Shown here: piece after piece, positions 1 through 9,600 of the stretch
How positions within the stretch are numbered: position 1 is the first letter of the stretch
How the letters are laid out: every line of letters starts with the position of its first letter
Assembly: GCA_036320915.1 (NCBI GenBank)
Contig: JAXBDG010000023.1
Location: 310,001 to 374,000, forward strand
Length of the DNA: 64,000 nt
Source of the DNA: Linnemannia elongata
Lineage: Eukaryota > Mortierellomycota > Mortierellomycetes > Mortierellales > Mortierellaceae
Direction of reading: 5' to 3'
Program-made: the position numbers and the translations under genes
The notes under the pieces: generated by a model
What the model saw: the letters and a program-made list of their open reading frames with translations, nothing else
The model's database searches: none
Told to the model about the DNA's origin: nothing

Positions 1-9
1 AAATCCAGA

Positions 10-195
10 GTGTGACGATCCTTTGAGTGCACCAAGGAGTGTCTGAAAGAGACTGGGATTGAGCCCCTGAGAAAGCGACTGGGACTGAGCCCCCTGAGGT
101 TATCTCCTCCAAGGTGAATATGGAGGGGTTACTTTTGAAGCAAGGCAAGCGAGCGATCTAAGAAAACGTGGACAGAACGGTCACATTCAACAAAA
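10..195 (+). repeat. dispersed repeat family A, copy 1
   Basis: This stretch carries the phrases 'atcctttgagt', 'agcccctgagaaag', 'agggtcactttt'-like and 'ggaacagtcac'-like in the same order as a second copy near 16,772-16,978, both on the plus strand. The copies differ by scattered substitutions and small indels, so they are old members of a dispersed family. No coding frame is evident. The rest of the first 322 bases is AT-rich 3' flank of the Sel1 gene. Confidence 0.7.
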
Positions 196-322
196 CACCC
201 CTTCCCTTGAAAAGACAAGGCTACTCTACTGCTTACAACACCCCGTTCAAGTACAGTCGTCTGCAATAATGAATTATCTCTTACAGTATTTGAAATTACT
301 GTATATTAATACAATAACAACT

Positions 323-3300
323 TTAATCCAAATGCTTTTGAAGATATTTCACACGTTCTACGGCATCCTCATGTCCCTGAGCAGAGGCCATGCTGTACCA
401 CGTAATCGCTTGGCCCTTGTCCTTGGCGACACCACGGCCTATCTCGTACATTCGTGCAAGACTATACTGTGCTGCCACATGTCCTTGTTCGGCTCCTTGG
501 TGGTACAATGAAATGGCAACTGAATCGTCTGCCAGCTCTCTTCTGTCAAGACTACTGAGCTTGGTAAGCCATTGGACGTGAAAGTGAGCGACTGAAACGC
601 CGCCATCCATTGCACGGCGATACAGGTCTAGTGCCTCCTCTTGGTCCTGAACAACCTCGAGACCGACCTCATACATCAATGCAAGGTTGAAAATAGCACA
701 CCCATTGCCTTGTTCAGCACCCTTGCTATACCATACGAATGCAAGACGGTCGCTCTGTTCGACCCCTTGGCCAAGGTCATAAGAGAAACCAAGGCAGTTT
801 TGCGCGCTTGCATGTCCTTGTTCTGCTGCCTTGGTATACCACCTGACCGCCTCGACATCACTCTGCTCGAGTTCTCGTCCTTGGTGATACATACAGGCAA
901 GCTTAAACTGTGCAACTGCTTGTCCTTGCTCGGCAGCCCTGGTGTACCACTTGACCGCCTCAACGTCACTCTGGTCGACGCCTTGTCCTTGTTCGTACAA
1001 CACCCCGACGATGGACTGTGCGGCTGCATACCCTTGCTCGGCAGCCTTGGTCAACCACTTGACCGCCTCGACGTCACTTAGCTCGATGCCTTGTCCTTGC
1101 GCGTACATGTATCCAAGGTTGTACTGTGCTTCAGCATCCCCTTGCTCGGCAGCCTTGGTGTACCACTTGACTGCCTCAACGTCGCTCTGCTCGACCCCTT
1201 GTCCTTGTTTGTACAACACCCCGAGGATGGACTGTGCGGCTGCATACCCTTGTTCGGCAGCCTTGGTCAACCACTTGACTGCATCGACGTCGCTCTGCTC
1301 CACTCCTCGTCCATACATGTACATCACTCCAAGGTTGGACTGTGCGGCTGCATATCCTTGCTCGGCAGCCTTGGTGAACCACTTGGTAGCTTCGACGTTG
1401 CTCTGCTCGACGCCATGTCCTAACTTGTACGTCAATCCAAGGTCGGCCTGTGCGGCTGCTTGTCCTTGCTCGGCAGCCTTGGTGAACCACTTGACCGCCT
1501 CGGCATAACTCTGCTCCACTCCTCGTCCTTGGTCGTACATCAATCCAAGGTTGTACTGTGCGGCTGCAACTCCTTGCTCGGCAGCCTTGGCGAACCACTT
1601 GACTGCCTCGACGTCACTCAGCCCGACGCCTTGTCCTTGCGCGTACATCAATCCAAGGTTTAACTGCGCGTCTTCATACCCTTGCTCGGCAGCCTTGGTG
1701 TACCACTTGACTGCGTCTACATCGCTCTTCTCCACTCCTCGTCCTTTGTCGTATAACATTCCAAGGATGGACTGTGCGGCCGCATGCCCTTGCTCGGCAG
1801 CATTAATTGCCAACTTGGCCGCCTCAACATCGCTCTGCTCGACTCCTCGTCCTTGGTCGTACATTGACCCAAGATTGAACTGTGCGTCAGCATGCCCTTG
1901 CTCGGCAGCCTTGGCGAACCACTTGACCGCCTCGACGTCACTCTGCTCGACTCCTTGTCCGTGTTCGTAAATCATTCCAAGCATGAACTGTGCGCCCGCA
2001 TACCCTTGATCGGCAGCCTTGGTGAACCACTTGGCCATCTCAACATCGCTCTGCTCGACGCCATGTCCTTGCACGTACATCACTCCAAGGTGGAACTGTG
2101 CCTCTGCATCCCCTTGCTCGGCAGCCTTGGTGAACCACTTGGTAGCTTCGACGTTGCTCTGCTCGACGCCAAGTCCTTGCTTGTACATCAATCCAAGGTT
2201 GGACTGTGCGGCTGCTTGTCCTTGCTCGGCAGCCTTGGTATACCACTTGACCGCCTCGATGTCGTTCTGCTCAACTCCTTTTCCTTGTTGGTAAAACAAT
2301 CCAAGGTTGAACTGCGCCTCTGCATACCCTTGCTCGGCAGACTTGGTAAACCACGTGACCTCCTCAACATCACTCTGGTCCACTCCTTGTCCTTGCTTGT
2401 ACACACATCCAAGGTTGCATTGTGCGGCTGCATCCCCTTGCTCGGCAGCCTTGGTGTACCACTTGGACGCCTCGACATAACTCTGCTCCACTCCTCGTCC
2501 TTGCCCGTACATCAGTCCAAGGTTGAACTGTGCGTCTGCATACCCTTGCTCGGCAGCCTTAGTGTACCACTTGACCGCTTCAGCATCGCTCTGTTCGATA
2601 CCATGTCCTTGCTCGTACATCCATCCAATGCTGAACTGTGCATCTGCATCCCCTTGCATGGCAGCCTTGGTGTACCACTTGACCGCCTCAACATCGCTCT
2701 GCTCCACTCCTTGTCCTTGCTTGTATACCAATCCAAGGTTGTACTGTGCGAGTGCAACTCCTTGCTCGGCTGCCTTGGTGTACCACGTCACCCCCTCGAC
2801 GTCACTCTGCTCGACAGCCTTGGTGAACCAATTGACTGCCTCGACGTCGCTCTGCTCCACTCCTCGTCCATTCATATACATCACTCCAAGGTTGGACTGT
2901 GCGTTTGCATACCCTTGCTCGGCAGCCTTGGTGAACCAATTGACTGCCTCGACGTCGTTCTGCTCCACTCCTCGTCCATGCATGTACATCACTCCAAGGT
3001 TGAACTGTGCGTTTGCACACCCTTGCTCGACAGCCTTGGTGAACCAATTGACTGCCTCGACGTCGCTCTGCTCCACTCCTCGTCCATTCATATACATCAC
3101 TCCAAGGTTGGACTGTGCGTTTGCATACCCTTGCTCGGCAGCCTTGGTGAACCAATTGACTGCCTCGACGTCGTTCTGCTCCACTCCTCGTCCATGCATG
3201 TACATGAATCCAAGGTTGGACTGTGCGTTTGCACACCCTTGCTCGGCAGCCTTGGTGTACCAATTGACTGCCTCGACGTCGCTCTGCTCCACTCCTCGTC

Positions 3301-3967
3301 CATGCATGTACATCGCTCCAAGGTTGTACTGTGCGTTTGCATACCCTTGCTCGACAGCCTTGGTGAACCAATTGACTGCCTCGACGTCGTTCTGCTCCAC
3401 TCCTCGTCCATCCATATACATCACTCCAAGGTTGGACTGTGCGTTTGCACACCCTTGCTCGACAGCCTTGGTGAACCAATTGACTGCCTCGACGTCGCTC
3501 TGCTCCACTCCTCGTCCATGCATGTACATCGCTCCAAGGTTGTACTGTGCGTCTGCATCCCCTTGCTCGGCAGACTTGGTGTACCACTTGACCGCCTCAA
3601 CATAGCTCTGCTCAACGCCTTGCCCTTTTTCGTATTTCAATCCAAGGTTGTACTGCGCGACTAAATGCCCTTGATCGGCAGCCTTGGTGTACCACTTGAC
3701 CGCCTCGACATAGCTCTGCTCCACTCCTCGTCCTTGGCTGTATATGAATCCAAGGTTGTGCTGTGCGACTGCATACCCTTGCTCGGCAGCCTTGGTGAAC
3801 CACTTGACCGCCTCAACATCACTTTGGTCCACTCCTTGTCCTTGCTTGTACATAAATCCAAGTTTGGATTGTGCGGCTGCATCCCCTTGCTCAGCATCCT
3901 TGGTGTACCGTTTGACCGCCTCGAGGTCGCTCTGCTCCTCTCCACGGTCAATTTGTTCTGCAGTCAT
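323..3967 (-). CDS. Sel1-like repeat protein, 1214 aa
   Basis: Single-exon protein built almost wholly of about 33 Sel1-type (SLR) repeats of 36 residues, each of the pattern A-V-K-W-Y-T-K-A-A-E-Q-G followed by A-Q-x-N-L-G-x-M-Y and G-x-G-V-E-Q-S-D. SLR solenoids are alpha-helical TPR relatives that scaffold protein complexes, in fungi often in ER-associated degradation, chitin synthase activation or signalling. No signal peptide, transmembrane segment, kinase or other catalytic domain is visible, so this is a pure scaffold and its partners are unknown. One repeat around position 2,810 is shortened (…KAVEQ runs directly into SDVEGVTWY), which looks like unequal recombination. The C-terminal 70 residues hold more diverged repeats and end in a basic helix. 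The ATG at 3967 precedes a short non-repeat lead. Family is certain, cellular role is not. Confidence 0.9.
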   Translation of the reverse strand: MTAEQIDRGEEQSDLEAVKRYTKDAEQGDAAAQSKLGFMYKQGQGVDQSDVEAVKWFTKAAEQGYAVAQHNLGFIYSQGRGVEQSYVEAVKWYTKAADQGHLVAQYNLGLKYEKGQGVEQSYVEAVKWYTKSAEQGDADAQYNLGAMYMHGRGVEQSDVEAVNWFTKAVEQGCANAQSNLGVMYMDGRGVEQNDVEAVNWFTKAVEQGYANAQYNLGAMYMHGRGVEQSDVEAVNWYTKAAEQGCANAQSNLGFMYMHGRGVEQNDVEAVNWFTKAAEQGYANAQSNLGVMYMNGRGVEQSDVEAVNWFTKAVEQGCANAQFNLGVMYMHGRGVEQNDVEAVNWFTKAAEQGYANAQSNLGVMYMNGRGVEQSDVEAVNWFTKAVEQSDVEGVTWYTKAAEQGVALAQYNLGLVYKQGQGVEQSDVEAVKWYTKAAMQGDADAQFSIGWMYEQGHGIEQSDAEAVKWYTKAAEQGYADAQFNLGLMYGQGRGVEQSYVEASKWYTKAAEQGDAAAQCNLGCVYKQGQGVDQSDVEEVTWFTKSAEQGYAEAQFNLGLFYQQGKGVEQNDIEAVKWYTKAAEQGQAAAQSNLGLMYKQGLGVEQSNVEATKWFTKAAEQGDAEAQFHLGVMYVQGHGVEQSDVEMAKWFTKAADQGYAGAQFMLGMIYEHGQGVEQSDVEAVKWFAKAAEQGHADAQFNLGSMYDQGRGVEQSDVEAAKLAINAAEQGHAAAQSILGMLYDKGRGVEKSDVDAVKWYTKAAEQGYEDAQLNLGLMYAQGQGVGLSDVEAVKWFAKAAEQGVAAAQYNLGLMYDQGRGVEQSYAEAVKWFTKAAEQGQAAAQADLGLTYKLGHGVEQSNVEATKWFTKAAEQGYAAAQSNLGVMYMYGRGVEQSDVDAVKWLTKAAEQGYAAAQSILGVLYKQGQGVEQSDVEAVKWYTKAAEQGDAEAQYNLGYMYAQGQGIELSDVEAVKWLTKAAEQGYAAAQSIVGVLYEQGQGVDQSDVEAVKWYTRAAEQGQAVAQFKLACMYHQGRELEQSDVEAVRWYTKAAEQGHASAQNCLGFSYDLGQGVEQSDRLAFVWYSKGAEQGNGCAIFNLALMYEVGLEVVQDQEEALDLYRRAMDGGVSVAHFHVQWLTKLSSLDRRELADDSVAISLYHQGAEQGHVAAQYSLARMYEIGRGVAKDKGQAITWYSMASAQGHEDAVERVKYLQKHLD
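2820..3560 (-). repeat. higher-order tandem repeat within the Sel1 gene
   Basis: Seven 108-bp units, nearly identical at DNA level, follow one another. Neighbouring units alternate between an S-D-V-E…G-C-A-N-A-Q type and an N-D-V-E…G-Y-A-N-A-Q type, so the true period is a 216-bp dimer. Units outside this block are much more diverged. The pattern points to recent amplification or gene conversion. Confidence 0.8.
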
Positions 3968-4508
3968 GTGATGAGAAATACTGATGGAGGAAAAAGAAAT
4001 AAGTGTTGGGTACGAAAATGGGTGGATGAGGGAGAATAATGATCGCTTCGTGATGGAGATGAAAAAAAGGGAGAGTAGAAAGTGAGATGAGATGAGCTAA
4101 GAAGAAAGATGAAGAGAAATGAGGAGAAATGAGAAAAACGGTGAGAGAGAAGACATACTTAAGTACGTAAGTGGCTGTGATTAAGGTTTTACCTGGCAAT
4201 TGTCGATTCCCGGGAGGAATGTTGACTCTTTCCCGTCCAATGACGCCCCCTTTGTTGACAAGCAGTTTGTGTCCAAGGAGAAAGAATATATTGGGGTAAT
4301 CCGATGCACGTGTACATCTCCTGCCCGCTCCTCCCCTCCAGACTCCTCCCCTACCTTCTCCGACATGCAAAGTCCATGGCTTCTTTAACAGTGTTCTTTA
4401 ATCAGTCTGCAGACTGCGGAGTAGACCCTTTAATAATGTTGATTGTGATGCATCTGAAGAATTTAGATTATTCTGAGAGTGAGTCAAGAGGAGCGAGGGA
4501 TGGATGTA
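3968..4508. other. intergenic, Sel1 upstream region
   Basis: Purine-rich (GAGA-rich) sequence directly upstream of the Sel1 start on the minus strand, consistent with a leader and promoter. I see no TATA box, coding region or clear repeat here. Confidence 0.4.
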
Positions 4509-5310
4509 TTAGAGTCCTGGTCTGGTACTTCTTTTAATATTTGAATCGCTGGGGTTGGAGCACCTTGACAGGCCTACATAGAGATGTACATGCGCAATTC
4601 TCCTGATTAGGAAACGTGTTGGGTTGCTTGTGATGGAGATAGGGATGTTGAATACCGAATGTTCTGTGTGTCCTTGGTGTAGAATGATGGAAGCGATACC
4701 CGATGAAGCAGTTCCCACGACAACTGCCTTTTTCTGGCGTCCGCGTATGTATTCAATAAGCGTGTCGTACAAAAAGTTCTTTCCCATGCCACCGGGGGGC
4801 CGTCGATGAAGTAAAGTCGTTTATTTTCGGGTTTAGAGATTGAGGTTAATATAGTGCTGAACATCGCCTTCTGTTCAGCTGTCAATTGGGCCATGTGCGT
4901 TGATGCCAGTTGTGCGTACTTCTGACTTGTTGGTTCATGATGGATTCTTTCATGGTCGCTGTTGTTGCTCCATGGATAGTTGATGACAGCGTTGTCCATG
5001 TGTTGAGGTAGAGTAAGGTATATGTGGAGGTTAGTTTCCATATCGATGAGCAACTTATTGATATGAAATAAAGCATTGACTCGAGCGTTGAATTGCGCCT
5101 GCGGGTCATCGATCGCGTACAGTCCGGATTGTTTGGCTTTGTACAGGAGGTCGGCGGAAAGTGCATCGGAAAACTGATCCCAGAGCCTTCTTGAGTTGGA
5201 TGGACTGCGGAAACAGAGGATCATCGCGAATAGATAGCGGAGGTGTCGTAGGTGTTGTATGTCGTCAGCCTCCTTCGAGCAGTTGATCCGTTCGGCATCA
5301 TCCTTCTAAA
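4509..5310 (-). pseudogene. Helitron-type Pif1-like helicase fragment, frameshifted
   Basis: On the minus strand, 5310 down to about 4790 reads the end of a Helitron replicase linker (…EADDIQHLRHLRYLFAMIL…) and then L-T-A-E-Q-K-A-M-F with the start of the Walker A region (FIDGPP). The frame is lost inside Walker A. A second frame from about 4787 to 4509 resumes at G-K-N-F-L-Y-D-T-L and continues through V-V-V-G-T-A-S-S-G-I-A, typical of Pif1-family helicases of Helitrons. Upstream there is an in-frame stop at about 5312, and downstream motifs III-VI are missing. It is a decayed internal fragment of a rolling-circle transposon; no Rep/HUH domain or Helitron termini were found. Inactive as it stands. 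Confidence 0.8.
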
Positions 5311-6638
5311 GTCCTCGCGCTTGTGCCGTCGCTCAAAAGGGTGGGTATATCATGATATGTTTCAAGATATAGCAACTGCTTTGCGGCAGTAGACTCAGAT
5401 GAAAAAAAAAGAAAAATAAAGCCTTTGTGTGGCCAGTGCACTCTTAAGCAAGACGTAACCATTTTGCGGCAGAGCAGTTGGATACTGTGACAATCAGATG
5501 TTTAATGAACGCAGCTTATGCGACAGTGATTTATACCTCTACATAATAGAGACCCAGCGGTGCAGGACAATGGACGCCATAATTCTCTTATTGGCTGAAG
5601 CTAACCAAGAAATCTTTCCTAATATGGATTAATTTTTACTGTCAATTGGCACCATAATACGATGAAAATCGGCACAATGAGATCATTTGACACAATACAT
5701 TTATTCACTGGCATATTCGTCTAGCACCGCTCTCATTCAGGCATTTGACTTGAAGATAGGCGCTGGGTATCAAAGCTACTGTTTCTTGGAGGTACAGTAA
5801 CGAGCACTTTCTTTTCTTTTTAGCCTCAAGCACAAGGTACATCTTCTCAAGAAGAGTCATTAACTCTGTCTCGCCGTCCCCAAATGCTTAAATGCTTGGG
5901 CATTCTCGCCCTCATTGGCCAATAAATCAGCCTGTCTCTTTTCAGTCCTCTGAAAAATAGTTCTTGACAACTCATTTGATGGACTCAAGTTTTCGGTTGA
6001 TTTGACATATTTTATATCCCTCTATTCACTAACATATACGGCCGGCAGCCACTGCGTTGAGACCTTTGACTCCAAGCTGTTAAGTGGAAGTGCGGGGAGT
6101 AACGAAAAGAGTGAGTTGACTTTATTCATATCACACGAAGGATGAAAGCTATAGAAATAGCACCTGATCCATGCTCAAGTCCTGTCACCACGGTTTACAT
6201 GTATTGGAGGTACACTTCTCTTTTTTCGGGCTCTTATCTTGTGGAATACTTCGACAGTGATCAGCGCTTGTTCTCGCTAGCCTCGAACGCCAAGGTGTTT
6301 GCGACTTCCCGTTCTGACTTCTCTCATTCTCATTCTTCTGCCCGATGCTTTTGAAGGTGAAGACGGATATGCGGTGAAATACTATTCTCCACAGTCAATT
6401 AGATTGATATCACAACTGTTTAACTCTTGCACGAGAGTAAAGTCTTCATAAAGGCAAACTTCCATGCACAGTTACATAAGCTTCCGTTATCTGGCCTATA
6501 ACGCTATTCTCGCCGTCGCGGCCCCTTAAGCACATGATCCTCACTCAATCACCCTTGTCCCAACAGCTTCACCCATCGTTCCCCTCTTCTCAATTCCTCA
6601 CATCACCCCCACTCTCATCTCATCCGCCACTAGCCAAT
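5311..6638. other. intergenic with dispersed repeat D, copy 1
   Basis: No convincing gene. Positions about 5575-5664 match about 26,953-27,050: both carry 'ataat-ctctt-ttggctgaagct', 'atctttcctaata' and 'actgtcaattg' in order, so this is a second dispersed repeat family. The last 100 bases (6534-6638) are pyrimidine-rich and suit the 5' untranslated leader of the following gene. Confidence 0.5.
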
Positions 6639-9600
6639 ATGGGACTGAAGGGGTTCTATCCTTGGCTCCGCAAGAAGAAAGGCTACCATCCCACGCTTCG
6701 TCACCCCATGCACCACCACCTGCCTGACGACGCCATTATTCGCGTGGATGTTTTGTCTTTCTTTACCAAAATTCGCGGAATCTACACCAAGCATGCAGAC
6801 GACAAAACAAAGGCGCAAGCTATCCTGTTCGAGCATCTCAAGAAATACGGCGACCCCTCCCACATGGTGTTCTATGTCGACGGCGCCCCTGCTCTCGAGA
6901 AGAAGGAGACTCACCGTGAGCGAAACGAGAAGCGAGCTAAGGCCCTCAAGAATGCCAAGGTTGCCATTGAGACGCTCGGGAACCGCATCAATCAAGGCAA
7001 GCCGCCCACCAAGCAGATGTTCAAGAATGTAGAGAGGAGTCTCCGTGGAGGATTCAAGTGGTCTCTTCAAGATCGGGAAGACTTCGTCCATTTTCTGCAG
7101 GCTCAAGAGCTCGATGCGCACCTTTGCAGGACCGAGGCCGACATTGATATCGCTGCAGAGTGCCAACCCAAAGACGTTGTTCTGACTCAAGACTCGGACT
7201 TTTTCGCTTACGATTCAGTTACAACGATCTGGCGTCCTGTGGGCAAGTGGGACGACGTCAAGGTCTTAGAATATAGTAGAGAGGCGGTGCTGGCCCAGAT
7301 ACGACTGTCAACCACCAAGCTTACTGCACTGGCATGCGTCTCGAGTAACGACCAGAACAAGAACATTCCATCGATGGGGATTGCCACCAACTACAGCATT
7401 ATAAAGGATCTACCCGATACAGGTAAGAACAAATAATTTGCCAGCATGCCCATACCCCCTCTATTCTTTGTGGATATGGCCAGACTCATCATGACTCCTT
7501 TGAACCCTTTCTCTATCAGACGTGCCATCCCTGGTGAAGGAGTATCTCGAGAGCCCACGCGTGGTCTGCCGCGGTCAGGAAGGAATCGATTTCACGGCCT
7601 CTATTCTCGTGTTTACCACAATGACCCAGGAGATTGCCACTCCAGCGGGCGTATCCTCTGTTCCGTCGCCGTCGTCACAGTCAGCGACGCCTTTGACGGC
7701 CTCTGCTGCATCCATCTTATCGTACGAACTGCTCTGTCATCAGTACAAGGTGATCAAGGACCATCATGCCAGAGCCAAGGAACAGAAGCGCCAAGGGAAC
7801 TCGAGCAGCAAGAGGTAACACATTAGGTGATATGTGATTCTCTCACATGACCCTTGATATGGCTTTCCCATCACTTGCGATCAGTCTAACATGCTGTTTG
7901 CCTATTACCGCACTCTTCGACATGCTCTAGCAACTCCAAACCCAATCGGCAGGGCAAGCATAGGGAATTTAGAAGGCATCGCGTGATCGATCGGCCTGCT
8001 CACCAGCCTCGAGTCTCGCAACAGGTGCACCGGCCGCGGCATTCGTACAAGTCACGCGCAGAACCACAGCAACACGAACAGCCATCGATCTGTAAGCAAT
8101 ATGAACGAAAGCCCTACACGGCGGAGCAAGAGGCACGGTACCGGGAGTCGACAGCTGAGGCCAGGGGAAAGAAGGCGAAGAAGAAGCGACATCGTGAGAC
8201 TCAGCGACTCAAAAAGGAAAAGGAGGTAGCCAAGAAGCCGCCGCCCAAGATCGACGAGATGAACAAGGCTCAGCTGATCAACGCTATGATGTACGAGCAT
8301 CCCCTTGTTTCCCTTCAAGTCGGCACAGTCAATGCCAACAGTAAGCGGGCAGCGGCAGCAACAACCACCAACGCCAATCAACTCCCATCGTCTGAACAAC
8401 AAAAGCAACAACAGCAACAAGAGGTTTCTGCCTGCATTTTGGACATTGTTGGGCAAGTTCGCGCGACGAAGAGACATGCACAAGAGTTTTTGGGCACGTT
8501 CATCGAGACCGTCTTTGAGAGCGGTCTGACCGAGAATGACCGTATCATTCTGTACTCTTTGTGTCCCGTCGTCGAGTCCAAAATCCGTATGGTGCCTCAA
8601 CCCAAGCAGGATTCTCAGGCACGCAGCAGCAGTTCCGCTGGCACTCCCACGAAGGCTGAAGGCAACAAAGACACGGAGGATGAAGGCGACGAAGACGCGG
8701 AGGACGAATACGACGAGGATGCGGAGGATGAAGGCGACGAGGATGCGGAGAATGAAGGCGACGATGATGCCGAGCCGTCTGCAATGGACAAACCCTTCTT
8801 TGCCTTTTACCAGATCCTTCTGGCGCATATCTACTCCCGCAAGATCAAGTTCAAGACGGTTGCCGAGCGGCAAGTTGGCCAGCTGCTTACACGTGCCACC
8901 TCATTGGGCATCACTTTGCCCTCTGTTCCTCCACGCGACATCTCCTACCAAACCAACGGGTTGCTCGAGTCGACCACCAAGCAACTTTATTGTTCCATCA
9001 AGAAGATGTATCGCAACGGCTCGGTCGCTCTTGAAAAGAAGGTAATGTGAAAGTTGTCAGTCAAAGCTTGGTCACGGACGAAATACAAAGAGAATAGCAT
9101 TCATCAAAACATATTCCAAAACTAAGGCTTTTCTTTCCCTCTACATTAGATCAACCCACAAGCGGATGTCCAACCTGGCACGGTACTTCCTAAAATCGAC
9201 CCCAAGCTACCTGCCATTGAGAACTACCTACTTTTGAACAAGGCCACCGGCGGATCGAGGCGTATTGCGCCTCTCTCACCCCTGGCGCCTCGCTACGTTA
9301 GCTTCTCTGAGCGGCAGTTGCTTCCAATGTTCTGGTCTTGGCCAACCCTCAAGGACAAGATCCGGCGGATGATGAACGAGGATCGCTACTTTCAGGATCC
9401 GGCCATAGTTCCCTCGCAGGCTGACGCTTTGGACTGGCTAGCCAGGACGACGCCTGGTCGCCTTATAACCTCTTTCCTGTCGGATGTCGGTCTCCCGCCA
9501 GACAAGCACGACAAGGGCTATCGCAAAACAACAACTGTCATGGACATGGACGGCAAGGACGGCAAGGAAGGGCTTCGGGAACACCTCAAATGTCTGCGGG

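Noticed and set aside
1892..3664. A 590-codon open frame on the strand opposite the Sel1 gene, plus other long antisense frames there.
   Set aside because: The 108-bp coding repeat is a multiple of three, so any frame open in one unit stays open in all. The translation is a low-complexity echo with no domain.
6534..6638. Upstream in-frame ATG that would add 35 residues to the XPG-Fanzor protein.
   Set aside because: FEN1-family folds need Met1-Gly2 at the N-terminus, and the 35-residue addition is a Ser/Pro leader read from pyrimidine-rich sequence.
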